DNA of 64,000 bases from DATBIO01 sp036556965 (GTDB lineage: Bacteria; Acidobacteriota; Vicinamibacteria; Fen-336), in assembly GCA_036556965.1 (NCBI GenBank), contig DATBIO010000241.1:1-64000 (forward strand). Direction: 5' to 3'. Positions within the stretch are counted from its first letter, which is position 1; each line of letters opens with the position of its first letter. Shown one piece after another: positions 20,813-29,277 of the stretch. The notes below the pieces were generated by a model, which had not been told where the DNA came from, did not search any database, and worked only from the letters and a program-made list of their open reading frames with translations. Position numbers and translations under genes: made by a program.

Positions 20813-23376
20813 GAGGCCAGCGCCCTGGGTGCGCCGCGCGACACCAGGCCCCGCTCCTCCAGGGTGGCCACGATGAGCTCCAGGCTCTCCTCCACCGTCT
20901 GCGTGGCCGTCTCCACCACGACGTCGGGGCGCGGGGGGGCCTCGTAGGGGTCGGAGATGCCGGTGAAGTGGGGCAGGCTGCCGTCCAGGGCCTTCCGGTA
21001 GAGACCCTTGACGTCCCGCGCCACCAGGGCTTCGAGCGGCGCGCGCGCGTAGACCTCCAGGAAGGGGATGCCCTCCGCCGCTGCCTCGCCCCGGAGCTCC
21101 TCGCGCACGGCGGCGTAGGGCGAGATGGCGGCGGCGACCACGCCCGCGCCGTGCCGGGCGAGAAGACGCGCCACGAAGCCGATGCGGCGGATGTTCGTGT
21201 CGCGGTCCTCGCGCGAGAACCCGAGGCCCTTGGACAGGTGCGTGCGCACCTCGTCCCCGTCCAGGACCTCGAGGGCCCGCACGCCCTGAAGCCGGCGGAC
21301 GAGGGCGGAGGCCAGCGTGCTCTTGCCGGCGCCGCTGAGGCCCGTGAACCAGACGATGAAGCCCTCCCCGCCGCGGGAGGCAGGGGCGGCGCCTGCGCGC
21401 TCGACCCCGCCCGCGCTCCCGGGCACGGCGTGGGGAGCGTGCGCGCGTCCGCCGGAGGCGGCGTAGTGCGCGCGGAGCACCTCCGCCACCTCCGGACGCG
21501 TGAACTGCCGCGGCAGCTCGCCGCCGCCCCGCAGGATCTCGCGCACCTTCGTGCCCGAGAGCTCGAGGCGGGCGGACTCCCCGTGCGGGCACGTCCGCTC
21601 GGAGGCGAGGGCGTCGCACTCGCGGCAGAAGAAGGTGGGGCGCAGCCGCAGGGGCTGGACGCCCAGCTCCTCCGCCGGGAAGCGGTCGAAGATGGCCTGG
21701 GCGTCGTAGGGGCCGTAGTAGCGGCCGACGCCGGCGTGGTCGCGGCCCACGATGAGGTGCGTGATGCCGTAGTTCTTCCGCACCAGGGCGTGGAACAGGG
21801 CCTCCCGCGGCCCCGCGTAGCGCATGGCGGCGGGGAAGGCGGCCAGCAGCGTGCGCCCCGCCGGGTAGTAGCCCGTGACCAGGGCCTCGTAGGCGCGGAA
21901 CCGCACCTCCGCGGGCACGTCGTCGTCCTTGGTCTGCCCGATGAGGGGGTGGAGGACCAGCCCGTCCGCGATCTCGAGGGCCAGCTTGGTGAGGTGCTCG
22001 TGGGCGCGGTGGATCGGGTTGCGCGTCTGGAAGCCGGCCACCGTGCGCCAGCCGCGCCGCGCGATCTCCGCGCGGAGGGCGCGCGGGGTGAGCCGGTAGC
22101 GGGCGAAGGGCAGGTCGGCGGGGGGCGGCAGGACCGTGACCTCGCCCCCGGCCAGCCAGGACGGACGCTGGAGCAGGTAGGCGACGCCCGGGTGGGCGGG
22201 GTCGTCGGTCCCGTAGACGGCGCGGGCCTCGCGCCCGGCGTCGCGCGGGAAGACCTCCGCCACCCTGAGCAGGCCCCGGAGCCGCCCGCTCTCGTCGTGC
22301 CGGGCGGCCTCCGCGCGCGGGCGCAGAAGGGCGCGCGCCTCGTCGGAGACGGAGAGCGTCACGGGGAGCGGCCACACCGTGCCGTGCGCGAGGCGGAGCC
22401 TCTCCAGCACGCTCTCGTAGTCCTCGCGGCCGAGGAACCCGGTGAGGGGGCTGAAGGCGCCCACCCCCAGCAGCTCGAGGTCGGCCGCCTCGCGCCCGTC
22501 GAGGCACAACGACGGCAGGTCGGCGGCACGGCGCCGCACGGCGTCCACGTCGTGGGCGGCCGCGAGCCGGTCCACGAGGGCGCCGCCGTGCGGCGCGACC
22601 AGGGGCTCGCCACCGGGGTTGATGCTCATGGGCAAGGGTTCCTTTCCTTCGAAGGTGACGGCGGGGACGGCGACGGCGCGGGGACGGGTGTGCAGGCCGC
22701 ACTCGCGGCGGTGCGAGCCGCGCCAGCGTCCGGCGCGCTCGTCCTCGTCCTCCGCCACCGCGGTGGTGCACGGCCAGCAGCCCAGGCTGGGATAGCCGCG
22801 CGCGTGCAGCGGGTTGGTGGGAACGTCGTGGGCGCGCAGGTAGCTCCACACCTCCGACCGGCCCCAGTGGGCGAGGGGGTTGACCTTCACCACCCCGAAG
22901 CGAGGGTCGCGCTCGACGAGGGCGGAGGCGGCGCGGTCCGCCGATTGCTGCCGGCGGATGGCGGTGACCCACGCGTCGAGGGAGGCGAGCACGCGCTCGA
23001 GGGGCGCCACCTTGCGCAGCGCGCAGCACCGGCCGGGGTCGCGCGCCCACAGGGCGTCGCCGTGGGCCGCCGCCTGCGCGGCCACCGTCTGCCCGGGCAC
23101 GACGCCGCGGATGGTGATGCCGTAGCGCTGCTCGAGGCGGCGCCAGAGGTCGTAGCTCTCGGCGAAGAACAGGCCGGTGTCGAGGGTGAAGACGTCGATG
23201 GGCAGCCGGTGGCGCGCGACGAGGTCCACGAGAAGGCAGCCTTCCGGGCCGAAGGCGGTGGCCAGGGCCAGGCGGGGTGCGAAGCGCGCGGCCGCCCAGG
23301 CGAGGACCTCCTGGGGCGGACGCCCCTCCAGGCGTCGGCTGGCTTCGGCGAGTTCGGCGGCGGACGGCGTACCCAT
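20809..23376 (-). CDS. APS reductase-ATP sulfurylase-APS kinase triple fusion (CysH-Sat-CysC)
   Basis: One uninterrupted 855-residue frame. Residues ~1-235: assimilatory phospho(adenylyl)sulfate reductase with [29 protein letters not shown] and C-terminal ECGLH; the CC plus CxxC cysteines indicate the [4Fe-4S] type that can use APS. From ~250: ATP sulfurylase with [20 protein letters not shown] and [10 protein letters not shown]. After a Gly/Ala-rich linker (~650): APS kinase with Walker [29 protein letters not shown] and [10 protein letters not shown]. An internal ATG at 22629 preceded by GAAGGAAAGG could give separate Sat-CysC (606 residues, the usual bifunctional length). The start 23376 has GGGAG 5 bases upstream. 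Regulation by the upstream Cys leader is proposed separately. Confidence 0.9.
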   Translation of the reverse strand: MGTPSAAELAEASRRLEGRPPQEVLAWAAARFAPRLALATAFGPEGCLLVDLVARHRLPIDVFTLDTGLFFAESYDLWRRLEQRYGITIRGVVPGQTVAAQAAAHGDALWARDPGRCCALRKVAPLERVLASLDAWVTAIRRQQSADRAASALVERDPRFGVVKVNPLAHWGRSEVWSYLRAHDVPTNPLHARGYPSLGCWPCTTAVAEDEDERAGRWRGSHRRECGLHTRPRAVAVPAVTFEGKEPLPMSINPGGEPLVAPHGGALVDRLAAAHDVDAVRRRAADLPSLCLDGREAADLELLGVGAFSPLTGFLGREDYESVLERLRLAHGTVWPLPVTLSVSDEARALLRPRAEAARHDESGRLRGLLRVAEVFPRDAGREARAVYGTDDPAHPGVAYLLQRPSWLAGGEVTVLPPPADLPFARYRLTPRALRAEIARRGWRTVAGFQTRNPIHRAHEHLTKLALEIADGLVLHPLIGQTKDDDVPAEVRFRAYEALVTGYYPAGRTLLAAFPAAMRYAGPREALFHALVRKNYGITHLIVGRDHAGVGRYYGPYDAQAIFDRFPAEELGVQPLRLRPTFFCRECDALASERTCPHGESARLELSGTKVREILRGGGELPRQFTRPEVAEVLRAHYAASGGRAHAPHAVPGSAGGVERAGAAPASRGGEGFIVWFTGLSGAGKSTLASALVRRLQGVRALEVLDGDEVRTHLSKGLGFSREDRDTNIRRIGFVARLLARHGAGVVAAAISPYAAVREELRGEAAAEGIPFLEVYARAPLEALVARDVKGLYRKALDGSLPHFTGISDPYEAPPRPDVVVETATQTVEESLELIVATLEERGLVSRGAPRALAS

Positions 23377-23403
23377 CGGGCTCCCTCGTGCGTGGTGCTC
23401 CGG

Positions 23404-23439
23404 AAAAGCCAAAGGCCCGGGGCTTTCGCCTCCGGGCCT
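23404..23439 (-). terminator. terminator-like hairpin in the cys leader (candidate attenuator)
   Basis: On the minus strand AGGCCCGG pairs with CCGGGCCT and the stem continues as GGC-GAAA-GCC: about 11 base pairs with one bulged A and a GAAA tetraloop. TTTGGCTTTT follows at once. It sits 28 bases upstream of the cysH-sat-cysC start codon and 25 bases after the stop of a Cys-rich leader ORF, so it would stop transcription before the structural gene rather than after it. A second copy of the 9-mer CAGGCCCGG (23515-23523), just after the Cys codons, could compete for the 3' arm. Confidence 0.65.
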
Positions 23440-23463
23440 GTGGGGGTCCGCCGCCGGCGGGCC

Positions 23464-23607
23464 CTAGCGCATGAGGGCCGTGAGCGTGGAGCGACCGCAG
23501 GGGCCGGAAGCGGCCCGGGCCTGGCTACAACAGCACGCCATTCGCTCGCTCACGAGAAAGAGAAGGTACGCCCCGCTCGCCATGCCGTCAAGGGAACGCA
23601 GTGTCAT
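23464..23607 (-). CDS. putative cysteine-rich leader peptide of the sulfate-assimilation operon
   Basis: A 47-codon frame whose ATG overlaps the stop of the upstream cytochrome-like gene as ATGA (23604-23607). It encodes three consecutive cysteines (TGC TGT TGT, 23527-23535) in the context SERMACCCSQ, with a fourth Cys ten codons later. In-frame shorter starts are ATG 23583, GTG 23553 and ATG 23541. A promoter-like TTGACG, 17-base spacer, TACCTT (23591-23563) would start transcription a few bases before GTG 23553. Cysteine is rare in this proteome, so a Cys triplet in a short frame directly before a cysteine-synthesis operon and a terminator-like hairpin suggests a ribosome-stalling leader. 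Translation is not proven. Confidence 0.55.
   Translation of the reverse strand: MTLRSLDGMASGAYLLFLVSERMACCCSQARAASGPCGRSTLTALMR
23563..23591 (-). promoter_or_regulatory. candidate promoter of the cys leader
   Basis: TTGACG (23591-23586), a 17-base spacer and TACCTT (23568-23563) on the minus strand. The -10 is imperfect. It would place the start of transcription near 23556, inside the 47-codon leader frame and just before the in-frame GTG 23553. Confidence 0.4.
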
Positions 23608-23990
23608 GGCTGGCGCGCCAGCCACGCCTCGAGGGGCGCGCGGTCATCCGGGTCCTTGATGCGGCCGAGGATGGCCGCGCGCCTGGACGCCACCACCGCC
23701 GGCTGGTCGAACGGCAGCTGGTCGTACATCTGCCCGCCCGGGTTGTGGCAGGGCCCGCACCGCCGCGCCAGCATCGGCTTCACCGCTCCCGCGAACAGGT
23801 CGGGCTCGGTCGGCCCCTCGGCGGCGGGCGCCGCCTCCATGGCGGGGATGGACGCGGGCAACGGCTCCTGCGCCGCGGCGGGAGGGGGAGGCACGGGAGC
23901 GGCCACCGCGCGGGGCGCCTCCGCCCTTCCCGCGCCGCACGCCGCGGCCAGCCCGGCCACGACCACGGCCACGAAACGGGAGGAGGGCAT
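23604..23990 (-). CDS. c-type cytochrome-like lipoprotein
   Basis: A 128-residue protein with a lipoprotein signal (VAGLAAACG, lipobox LAAC), a long Pro/Ala-rich linker and one heme c site CGPCH in KPMLARRCGPCHNPGGQMYD. The remainder (AAILGRIKDPDDRAPLEAWL) resembles the small planctomycete-type cytochrome c-like domain (typically RI..PDD...MP), here without a clear distal methionine ligand. Likely anchored in the membrane facing the periplasm. Its stop codon overlaps the start of the Cys leader frame. Partner unknown. Confidence 0.75.
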   Translation of the reverse strand: MPSSRFVAVVVAGLAAACGAGRAEAPRAVAAPVPPPPAAAQEPLPASIPAMEAAPAAEGPTEPDLFAGAVKPMLARRCGPCHNPGGQMYDQLPFDQPAVVASRRAAILGRIKDPDDRAPLEAWLARQP

Positions 23991-24052
23991 CAGGGTCTCG
24001 AGGGAGAGACGGATTCGCCCGCCGGCATGTTTCGGTGAAAATTCTTGAAGCC

Positions 24053-24691
24053 ATGCCCGCGCGGCTCACCCCCGGCCCCGCCGATGCCCTCCTGGCGGTG
24101 GACCCGCAGAACGACTTCTGCCCCGGCGGCTCGCTGGCCGTGCCCGAGGGCGACGCGGTGGTGCCGGCGATCAACCGGCTGTTCGGCCGCTTCCGGCATG
24201 CCGTGATCACCCAGGACTGGCACCCTCCCGGCCACGTCTCCTTCGCGTCGTCGCACCCGGGGCGCCGCCCGTTCGAGACCATCGAGGTCGCCTACGGCCC
24301 CCAGGTCCTCTGGCCGGACCACTGCGTGCCGGGCACCCGCGGCGCGGAGTTCCACCGGGAGCTCGAGACCGGCCGCGCGTCGCTCGTCCTGCGCAAGGGG
24401 AACGACCCGATGGTGGACTCCTACTCCGCGCTCTACGAGAACGACCACCGCACCCCCACCGGCCTCGCCGGCTACCTGCGCGAGCGCGGCCTCCGCCGCC
24501 TGTACCTGGCCGGCCTGGCCACGGACTTCTGCGTCCTGTACTCCGCGCTCGACGCGCGCCGCGAGGGCTTCGCGGTGGCGGTGGTGGAGGACGCGGTGCG
24601 CGGCATCGACCTCGACGGCTCGCTGGGCCGCGCCTGGGAGCGGATGCGCGAGGCGGGCGTGGAGCGCGTGCGCCTGGCCGACCTGTCCTGA
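24053..24691 (+). CDS. pncA: nicotinamidase / pyrazinamidase
   Basis: Isochorismatase-like hydrolase converting nicotinamide to nicotinate in NAD salvage; 212 residues. The catalytic triad is visible as D in LLAVDPQNDFCPGGSL, K in VLRKGNDP and C in GLATDFCVLYSALDA. The metal-binding region is TQDWHPPGHVSF. The start at ATG 24053 aligns with known PncA N-termini; GTG 24035 in frame would add six residues. Stands alone, divergent from the cytochrome-like gene and convergent with the DUF1206 gene. Confidence 0.94.
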   Translation: MPARLTPGPADALLAVDPQNDFCPGGSLAVPEGDAVVPAINRLFGRFRHAVITQDWHPPGHVSFASSHPGRRPFETIEVAYGPQVLWPDHCVPGTRGAEFHRELETGRASLVLRKGNDPMVDSYSALYENDHRTPTGLAGYLRERGLRRLYLAGLATDFCVLYSALDARREGFAVAVVEDAVRGIDLDGSLGRAWERMREAGVERVRLADLS

Positions 24692-24704
24692 CGCGGCCGG
24701 GCGC

Positions 24705-25541
24705 TCACACGCCGATGCGCCGGTACCTCGCCTCGAACAGCGCGAAGAGGCCGTAGGACACCAAGCCCAGGGCCACCACGCCGAGGAAGAGGGCGCCGTG
24801 CTCCTGCCCCTGGAGGAAGCGGAGAGCGCCCCCCACGTTGCGCGCCTCGCCCGGATCGGCGTGGCGGGCGGCGCGGACCAGGAACACGCCGATGATGCCG
24901 AAGGTCAGGCCCCGCGCGAGCACGCCGAAGCGCCCCAGCCGGCGCATCCACATGCGCGCCCGCGCGCCCATCCGGTCCACGGCCAGGTCCTTCTCGAACT
25001 CGACCACGGCCGCCTTCCAGAGCTGCTGGACGGCGGCGGCGGCGAAGCCCAGCCCGGCCAGCCCCACCAGCCACGCGCCGGCGGGGGCGCGCAGCGCCCG
25101 CGCCGTCCAGGCGCCCGGCGCCGCCGAGGGCCCCGCGCCCAGGCCCAGGGCGATGGCGAACGCGCTGAGGGCGAGGGCGAGGTGGACGAGGGCGTTCACG
25201 AGCGACTCGCCGCGGCTGGCCAGGCCGGCGGCCCCGCGTCCGCGGTGCTCCGTGTCGGCCAGCGCGCGCGCCGCCTGCCAGGCCGCGTAGGCGAGCAGCC
25301 CGAGGCCGATGGCGGCCGCGGCCAGGGCGCCGCCCGGCTGCTGCCGCACGGCGGCGATGGCCCCGGGAGTGTCGGTGGGACGGCCGCCCCAGCCGACGGC
25401 CGCCTTCGCCGCGAGCAGCCCCACGGCCACGTAGACGGCGGCCTTGGCCAGGAAGCCGGCGCGGGCCAGGGGGCGCACCCAACGGCGAACGGGGGCGGGC
25501 AGGACGACGCGCGCGGAGGACGCCACGCCCCATCTTGGCAT
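24705..25541 (-). CDS. DUF1206 membrane protein
   Basis: A 278-residue integral membrane protein with six predicted spans in three similar pairs, the pattern of DUF1206. The repeat is visible as RPLARAGFLAKAAVYVAVGL, then RGESLVNALVHLALALSAFA, then RRLGRFGVLARGLTFGIIGV, each followed by a second span ending in a G-L-G/A-rich segment (IGLGLLAYAAWQ, AGLGFAAAAVQQ, VALGLVSYGLFA). Function unknown. The start at 25541 is chosen by signal and spacing; the ribosome site is weak. Divergent from the ABC operon. Confidence 0.85.
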   Translation of the reverse strand: MPRWGVASSARVVLPAPVRRWVRPLARAGFLAKAAVYVAVGLLAAKAAVGWGGRPTDTPGAIAAVRQQPGGALAAAAIGLGLLAYAAWQAARALADTEHRGRGAAGLASRGESLVNALVHLALALSAFAIALGLGAGPSAAPGAWTARALRAPAGAWLVGLAGLGFAAAAVQQLWKAAVVEFEKDLAVDRMGARARMWMRRLGRFGVLARGLTFGIIGVFLVRAARHADPGEARNVGGALRFLQGQEHGALFLGVVALGLVSYGLFALFEARYRRIGV

Positions 25542-25584
25542 CCGCTCACGGCGGGCGCGTGATGTCGGCCAGAATTGCGGAACC

Positions 25585-26541
25585 ATGGAGGAGGTCCCTG
25601 CGTTGAGCATCCCGGTGGAGCCGATCGTCTCCTTCGAGGGCCTCGTCGTGTCCTACGGCCTGGTGCGCGCCCTCGACGGGGTGACGGGCGCCTTCCGCCC
25701 CGGCGCCACCGGCCTGCTCGGCCCCAACGGCGCGGGCAAGTCCACCTTCCTCAAGACCCTCCTCGGCTTCCTCGATCCCGACGCCGGCCGCATCGCCGCC
25801 TTCGGCCTCGACCCGACGCGCGACCCCCTGGAGGTCCGGCGCCGCGTCGGGTACATGCCGGAGAGCGACTGCCACCTGCCGGGCATGACGGCGGCCTCCT
25901 TCGTGGCCTTCGCCGCCGAGCTGAGCGGCCTCCCGCGGGCGGAGGCCATCAGCCGCGCGCACGAGGTGCTCTACTACGTGGGCCTGGAGGAGGCGCGCTA
26001 CCGCACCGTCGACACGTACTCCACGGGCATGAAGCAGCGCGTGAAGCTGGCGCAGGCGCTCGTGCACGACCCCGCCCTGCTCCTGCTCGACGAGCCCACC
26101 AACGGGCTCGACCCCGCGGGCCGCGAGGAGATGCTGGCCCTGATCCGCGACGTGGCCACCCGCCGCGACATCAGCCTGATCCTCTGCTCGCACCTGCTGC
26201 ACGACGTGGAGGAGGTGTGCGGCGAGGTGGTCGTCTTCAACCAGGGCCGCGTGGCGCGCAGCGGCCCCCTCGCGGAGCTGACCGGCCCCCGCCGCTCCGT
26301 GTTCGAGGTGCGGGTGAAGGGCGACCCCACCGCCTTCCTCACCGACCTGCGCGACGCGGGCGGGGAGTGGCACGACGGGGAGGACGGGCATCGCGTGTCG
26401 CTCCCGGAGGGGCAGGGGCCGGAGCTGATCTTCCGCACCGCGCTCCTCTGCGGGGTGCAGGTCCGCAGCCTGCGGCCGAGCGCCCAGAGCCTGGAGGACG
26501 TCTTCCTCGACGCCCTGGGGCACCCGCCCCCCGCGGCCTGA
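25585..26541 (+). CDS. ABC transporter ATP-binding protein (first pair)
   Basis: A 318-residue ATPase subunit: Walker A GPNGAGKST, signature YSTGMKQR (in place of LSGGQ), Walker B LLLLDEPTNGLD and switch histidine in CSHLLHDVEE. A C-terminal extension of about 85 residues (VFEVRVKGDPTAFL and ending SLEDVFLDALG) is typical of ABC-2/NatA-type exporters. It is the first gene of a four-gene operon; the permease GTG follows the stop after 4 bases. Substrate unknown. ATG 25585 is preceded by GCGGAA. Confidence 0.93.
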   Translation: MEEVPALSIPVEPIVSFEGLVVSYGLVRALDGVTGAFRPGATGLLGPNGAGKSTFLKTLLGFLDPDAGRIAAFGLDPTRDPLEVRRRVGYMPESDCHLPGMTAASFVAFAAELSGLPRAEAISRAHEVLYYVGLEEARYRTVDTYSTGMKQRVKLAQALVHDPALLLLDEPTNGLDPAGREEMLALIRDVATRRDISLILCSHLLHDVEEVCGEVVVFNQGRVARSGPLAELTGPRRSVFEVRVKGDPTAFLTDLRDAGGEWHDGEDGHRVSLPEGQGPELIFRTALLCGVQVRSLRPSAQSLEDVFLDALGHPPPAA

Positions 26542-26545
26542 GCGC

Positions 26546-27391
26546 GTGCCCGTCTACGAGCAGACGTACCGGCACTACGAGGCGCGGGAGGCGCTGCGCC
26601 AGACGCGCTTCTGGCCCATCACGCGGGAGGCGCTGCGCCTGGTCCTCTCGCGCCGCGCCTTCGTGGTCCTGCTCATGGGGGCCTGGCTTCCCTTCGCCGG
26701 GTTCTCCATCTACCTCTACGTGCTCACGCAGACGCAGCTGGGCCCCATGGCGCAGGTGCTCCCGGTGGGGGGACCCCTGTACCTCCGCTTCTACGCCTGG
26801 CAGATGCCCATCGCCTTCGTGCTCACCACGTTCGCCGCCTCCGGCCTGGTGGCCAACGACCGGCGCACGGGGGCGCTCGTCGTCTACCTGTCCCGTCCCC
26901 TCACGCGCCGGGACTACGTGGTGGGCAAGCTCGCCGTGCCGCTCCTGCTCACGCTCTTCGTGACGGCGGTCCCCGCGCTCCTCCTGTACCTCGTGGGCCT
27001 GGCCCTGGTGCCCTCCCTCCTCCTGACCCGCGCGCACGCCTGGCTGGCGCCGTCCGTCGCCGTGCAGGGCCTGCTGGTCTCGGTGACCATCAGCCTCGTC
27101 GCCCTCGCCGTCTCCGCCCTCTCCAAGAGCGCGCGCGCCGCGGGCCTGGCCTTCTTCGGCCTGCTCATGATGCTGGACGTCGTGCAGGGCGTCCTGCAGG
27201 AGATCTACGACAAGCCGTACTTCGCGCTGCTCTCCCCCCAGGCCAACCTGCGCCTGCTGGGGGAGGCGATGCTGGGCGGGCCCGCCCCCGCCCTCCCGTG
27301 GTACCTGCCCGCGCTGGTGCTCGCCGCCACGGGCGCCGCCTGCCTGCTCGTCCTGCGGCGGCAGGTGCGCGCGGTGGAGATCGTCACGTGA
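26546..27391 (+). CDS. ABC-2 type permease (first pair)
   Basis: A 281-residue membrane protein with about six hydrophobic spans, including FVVLLMGAWLPFAGFSIYLY, LAVPLLLTLFVTAVPALLLY and LPALVLAATGAACLLVLRR. The segment ASGLVANDRRTGALVVYLSR followed by PLTRRDYVVGKL is the characteristic cytoplasmic loop of ABC-2 permeases that also occurs in the second permease of this operon (VADEVDGKTLTYLTSRPITR). The start is GTG. Its stop overlaps the next ATPase start as GTGA (27388-27391). Confidence 0.9.
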   Translation: MPVYEQTYRHYEAREALRQTRFWPITREALRLVLSRRAFVVLLMGAWLPFAGFSIYLYVLTQTQLGPMAQVLPVGGPLYLRFYAWQMPIAFVLTTFAASGLVANDRRTGALVVYLSRPLTRRDYVVGKLAVPLLLTLFVTAVPALLLYLVGLALVPSLLLTRAHAWLAPSVAVQGLLVSVTISLVALAVSALSKSARAAGLAFFGLLMMLDVVQGVLQEIYDKPYFALLSPQANLRLLGEAMLGGPAPALPWYLPALVLAATGAACLLVLRRQVRAVEIVT

Positions 27392-28359
27392 GCGCGGAAG
27401 CGGCGGCCGCGGGGGCGTCCCCGGCGGGGGCGCCGGCCCCGGCGGGCGGCATCGAGTTCGTCCGGGCGTCGCGCTGGTACGGGCAGGTCATCGCCCTCAA
27501 CGACGTGACCGTCCGCCTCGGGCCGGGCGTGACGGGGCTGCTGGGGCCCAACGGCGCGGGCAAGTCCACCTTCCTCAAGCTGGCCGCGGGCCAGCTCCGC
27601 CCGAGCCAGGGCGAGGTGCGGCTGCTGGGGGAGCCCGCGTGGGGGACGCCCGCCCTCTTCCACCGCGTGGGCCTCTGCCCGGAGCCGGACGCGTTCTGGG
27701 AGGGTCTGACCGGGCTCGACTTCCTGCTCACGCTGCTCCGGCTGACCGGCTTCGACGAGGCGGAGTGCCGGACGCGCGCGGAGGACGCGCTGCGCCTGGT
27801 CGCGCTGGTGGAGGCGCGCGACCGCAAGGTCGGCGGGTACAGCAAGGGCATGCGCCAGCGCCTCAAGATGGCGCAGGCCCTGGCCCACGACCCGGAGGTG
27901 CTCCTGCTGGACGAGCCGCTCACGGGCATGGACCCCGTCAACCGCCGCCGCATGGTGGACCTCGTGAAGCAGCTCGGCCGCCAGGGCCGGACGGTCCTCG
28001 TCTCCAGCCACATCCTGCACGAGGTGGAGGCCATGACCCGCACCGTGCTCCTCATCCACCAGGGGCGCATCCTGGCCGAGGGCGACGTGCGCGAGATCCG
28101 CGACCTGCTCGACGAGCACCCGCACACCGTGGCCCTGCGCGCGCGCGAGCCGCGCCGTCTCGCCGCGGCGCTGGTGGGGGCGGGGCACGTGCTGTCCCTC
28201 TCCTTCGGCGCGGAGGGGGAATGGCTCACGGTGCAGACGGCGAAGCCCGACGAGCTCTACCAGGCGCTGATGCAGGCCGCCCTGGACACGGGGGTGAGCG
28301 AGATGTACTCGCCCGACGAGGACCTCGAGTCCGTCTTCCGGTACCTGGTGCACCGATGA
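27388..28359 (+). CDS. ABC transporter ATP-binding protein (second pair)
   Basis: A 323-residue ATPase with an Ala/Pro-rich N-terminal extension (~25 residues) before the nucleotide-binding domain. Walker A is GPNGAGKST, signature YSKGMRQRLKMAQA, Walker B VLLLDEPLTGMD and switch SSHILHEVEA. The C-terminal domain ends in DEDLESVFRYLV, as in NatA-like subunits. It is clearly a paralogue of the first ATPase in the operon but not a recent duplicate. GTG start inside GTGA; the stop overlaps the next small frame as ATGA. Confidence 0.92.
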   Translation: MSAEAAAAGASPAGAPAPAGGIEFVRASRWYGQVIALNDVTVRLGPGVTGLLGPNGAGKSTFLKLAAGQLRPSQGEVRLLGEPAWGTPALFHRVGLCPEPDAFWEGLTGLDFLLTLLRLTGFDEAECRTRAEDALRLVALVEARDRKVGGYSKGMRQRLKMAQALAHDPEVLLLDEPLTGMDPVNRRRMVDLVKQLGRQGRTVLVSSHILHEVEAMTRTVLLIHQGRILAEGDVREIRDLLDEHPHTVALRAREPRRLAAALVGAGHVLSLSFGAEGEWLTVQTAKPDELYQALMQAALDTGVSEMYSPDEDLESVFRYLVHR

Positions 28360-28454
28360 GCGCGGCGCCGTCCGCGGAGAAGCAGCTCCCTACCCCCCGC
28401 GTGGGGGAGAGCTGGGAGGGGCCTCCGGTCGCCGCGCCGCGGGCGAGGCCATGA
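28356..28454 (+). repeat. palindromic insert carrying a 32-codon frame
   Basis: Between the second ATPase and second permease lies a 91-base insert with a G5/C6 palindrome (CCCCCCGCGTGGGGG, extended by CTCCC and GGGAG). It is read through by a frame of 32 codons that joins both neighbours by ATGA overlaps. The peptide (LPTPRVGESWEGPP) looks like translated repeat rather than a protein: short GC-rich palindromes of this kind are common dispersed repeats in GC-rich genomes. Alternatively the frame may only carry ribosomes to the permease start. Confidence 0.4.
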
Positions 28455-29254
28455 GGGACACCACCCACCCCGTGCCCACCCTGTCCGCGGCGCGCCGCGT
28501 CTTCGACCTCTCCCTCGAGGGCATGCTCTGGGGACGCCGGGCCGTGGTCATGACCGTGCTCCTCGGCCTGCCCGTCGTCTTCGCCCTCCTCTACCGGGGC
28601 GTGCTGCTGGCCAGGCTGCCCGCGCGCATCGCGGGCTACGACCTCTACCGTGGGCTGATGGCCTACTTCTACGTCGGCAACGTGCTGCCCCTGGCCGCGC
28701 TCTTCTACGCCACCTCCCTGGTGGCGGACGAGGTGGACGGCAAGACGCTGACCTACCTCACCAGCCGTCCCATCACGCGGCCCGCGATCTTCGGCGGCAA
28801 GTTCGCGGCCTTCGTGGTGGCGGCGGCGTGCATCTGCCTCCCTTCGGCGGTGGTGACGTTCCTGCTCCTGGCCACGGCGCGCGGGGTGACGGGGACGGCC
28901 CTGGCCGTGCCCCACCTGTTCCGCGACCTCGGCGTGATGGTGCTGACGCTCCTCGCCTACGGCGGCGTCTTCGCGCTGATGGGCGTGCTGATGCGGCGCC
29001 CGCTCATCCCCGGGCTGCTCTTCCTCTACGTGTGGGAGTCGCTGGCCAACCTGCCCGGCTACCTCCCGCGCTTCACCCTGACCGCGTGGCTCCGGTCGCT
29101 GCTGGGCCACGCCCCGGCCATGCGCGGCGCGGCCGCGGTGGGGGAGAAGCTGCCGCCCGAGTGGTGCGTGGCCGTGCTGGTGGGGGTGGCCGCCGCCGGC
29201 CTCGCCCTGAGCTTCGCCGTCTTCTCGCGCCGCGAGTACGTGCTCGAGCAGTAG
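28451..29254 (+). CDS. ABC-2 type permease (second pair)
   Basis: A 267-residue membrane protein with about six spans, starting RRAVVMTVLLGLPVVFALLY, and the ABC-2 loop SLVADEVDGKTLTYLTSRP followed by ITRPAIFGGKFAAFV. It ends with a single span (VLVGVAAAGLALSFAVFSRR) and a short tail. It pairs with the preceding ATPase. The two ATPase/permease pairs may form one heteromeric exporter or two related ones; sequence alone does not decide. Confidence 0.88.
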   Translation: MRDTTHPVPTLSAARRVFDLSLEGMLWGRRAVVMTVLLGLPVVFALLYRGVLLARLPARIAGYDLYRGLMAYFYVGNVLPLAALFYATSLVADEVDGKTLTYLTSRPITRPAIFGGKFAAFVVAAACICLPSAVVTFLLLATARGVTGTALAVPHLFRDLGVMVLTLLAYGGVFALMGVLMRRPLIPGLLFLYVWESLANLPGYLPRFTLTAWLRSLLGHAPAMRGAAAVGEKLPPEWCVAVLVGVAAAGLALSFAVFSRREYVLEQ

Positions 29255-29277
29255 GCGCCGTCCCGCGGAGGGGACGC

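Noticed and set aside
23404..23607. Possible SAM riboswitch before the sulfate-assimilation operon
   Set aside because: I could not fold a SAM-I, SAM-II or SAM-IV core here; the Cys codons and single hairpin fit peptide-based attenuation better.
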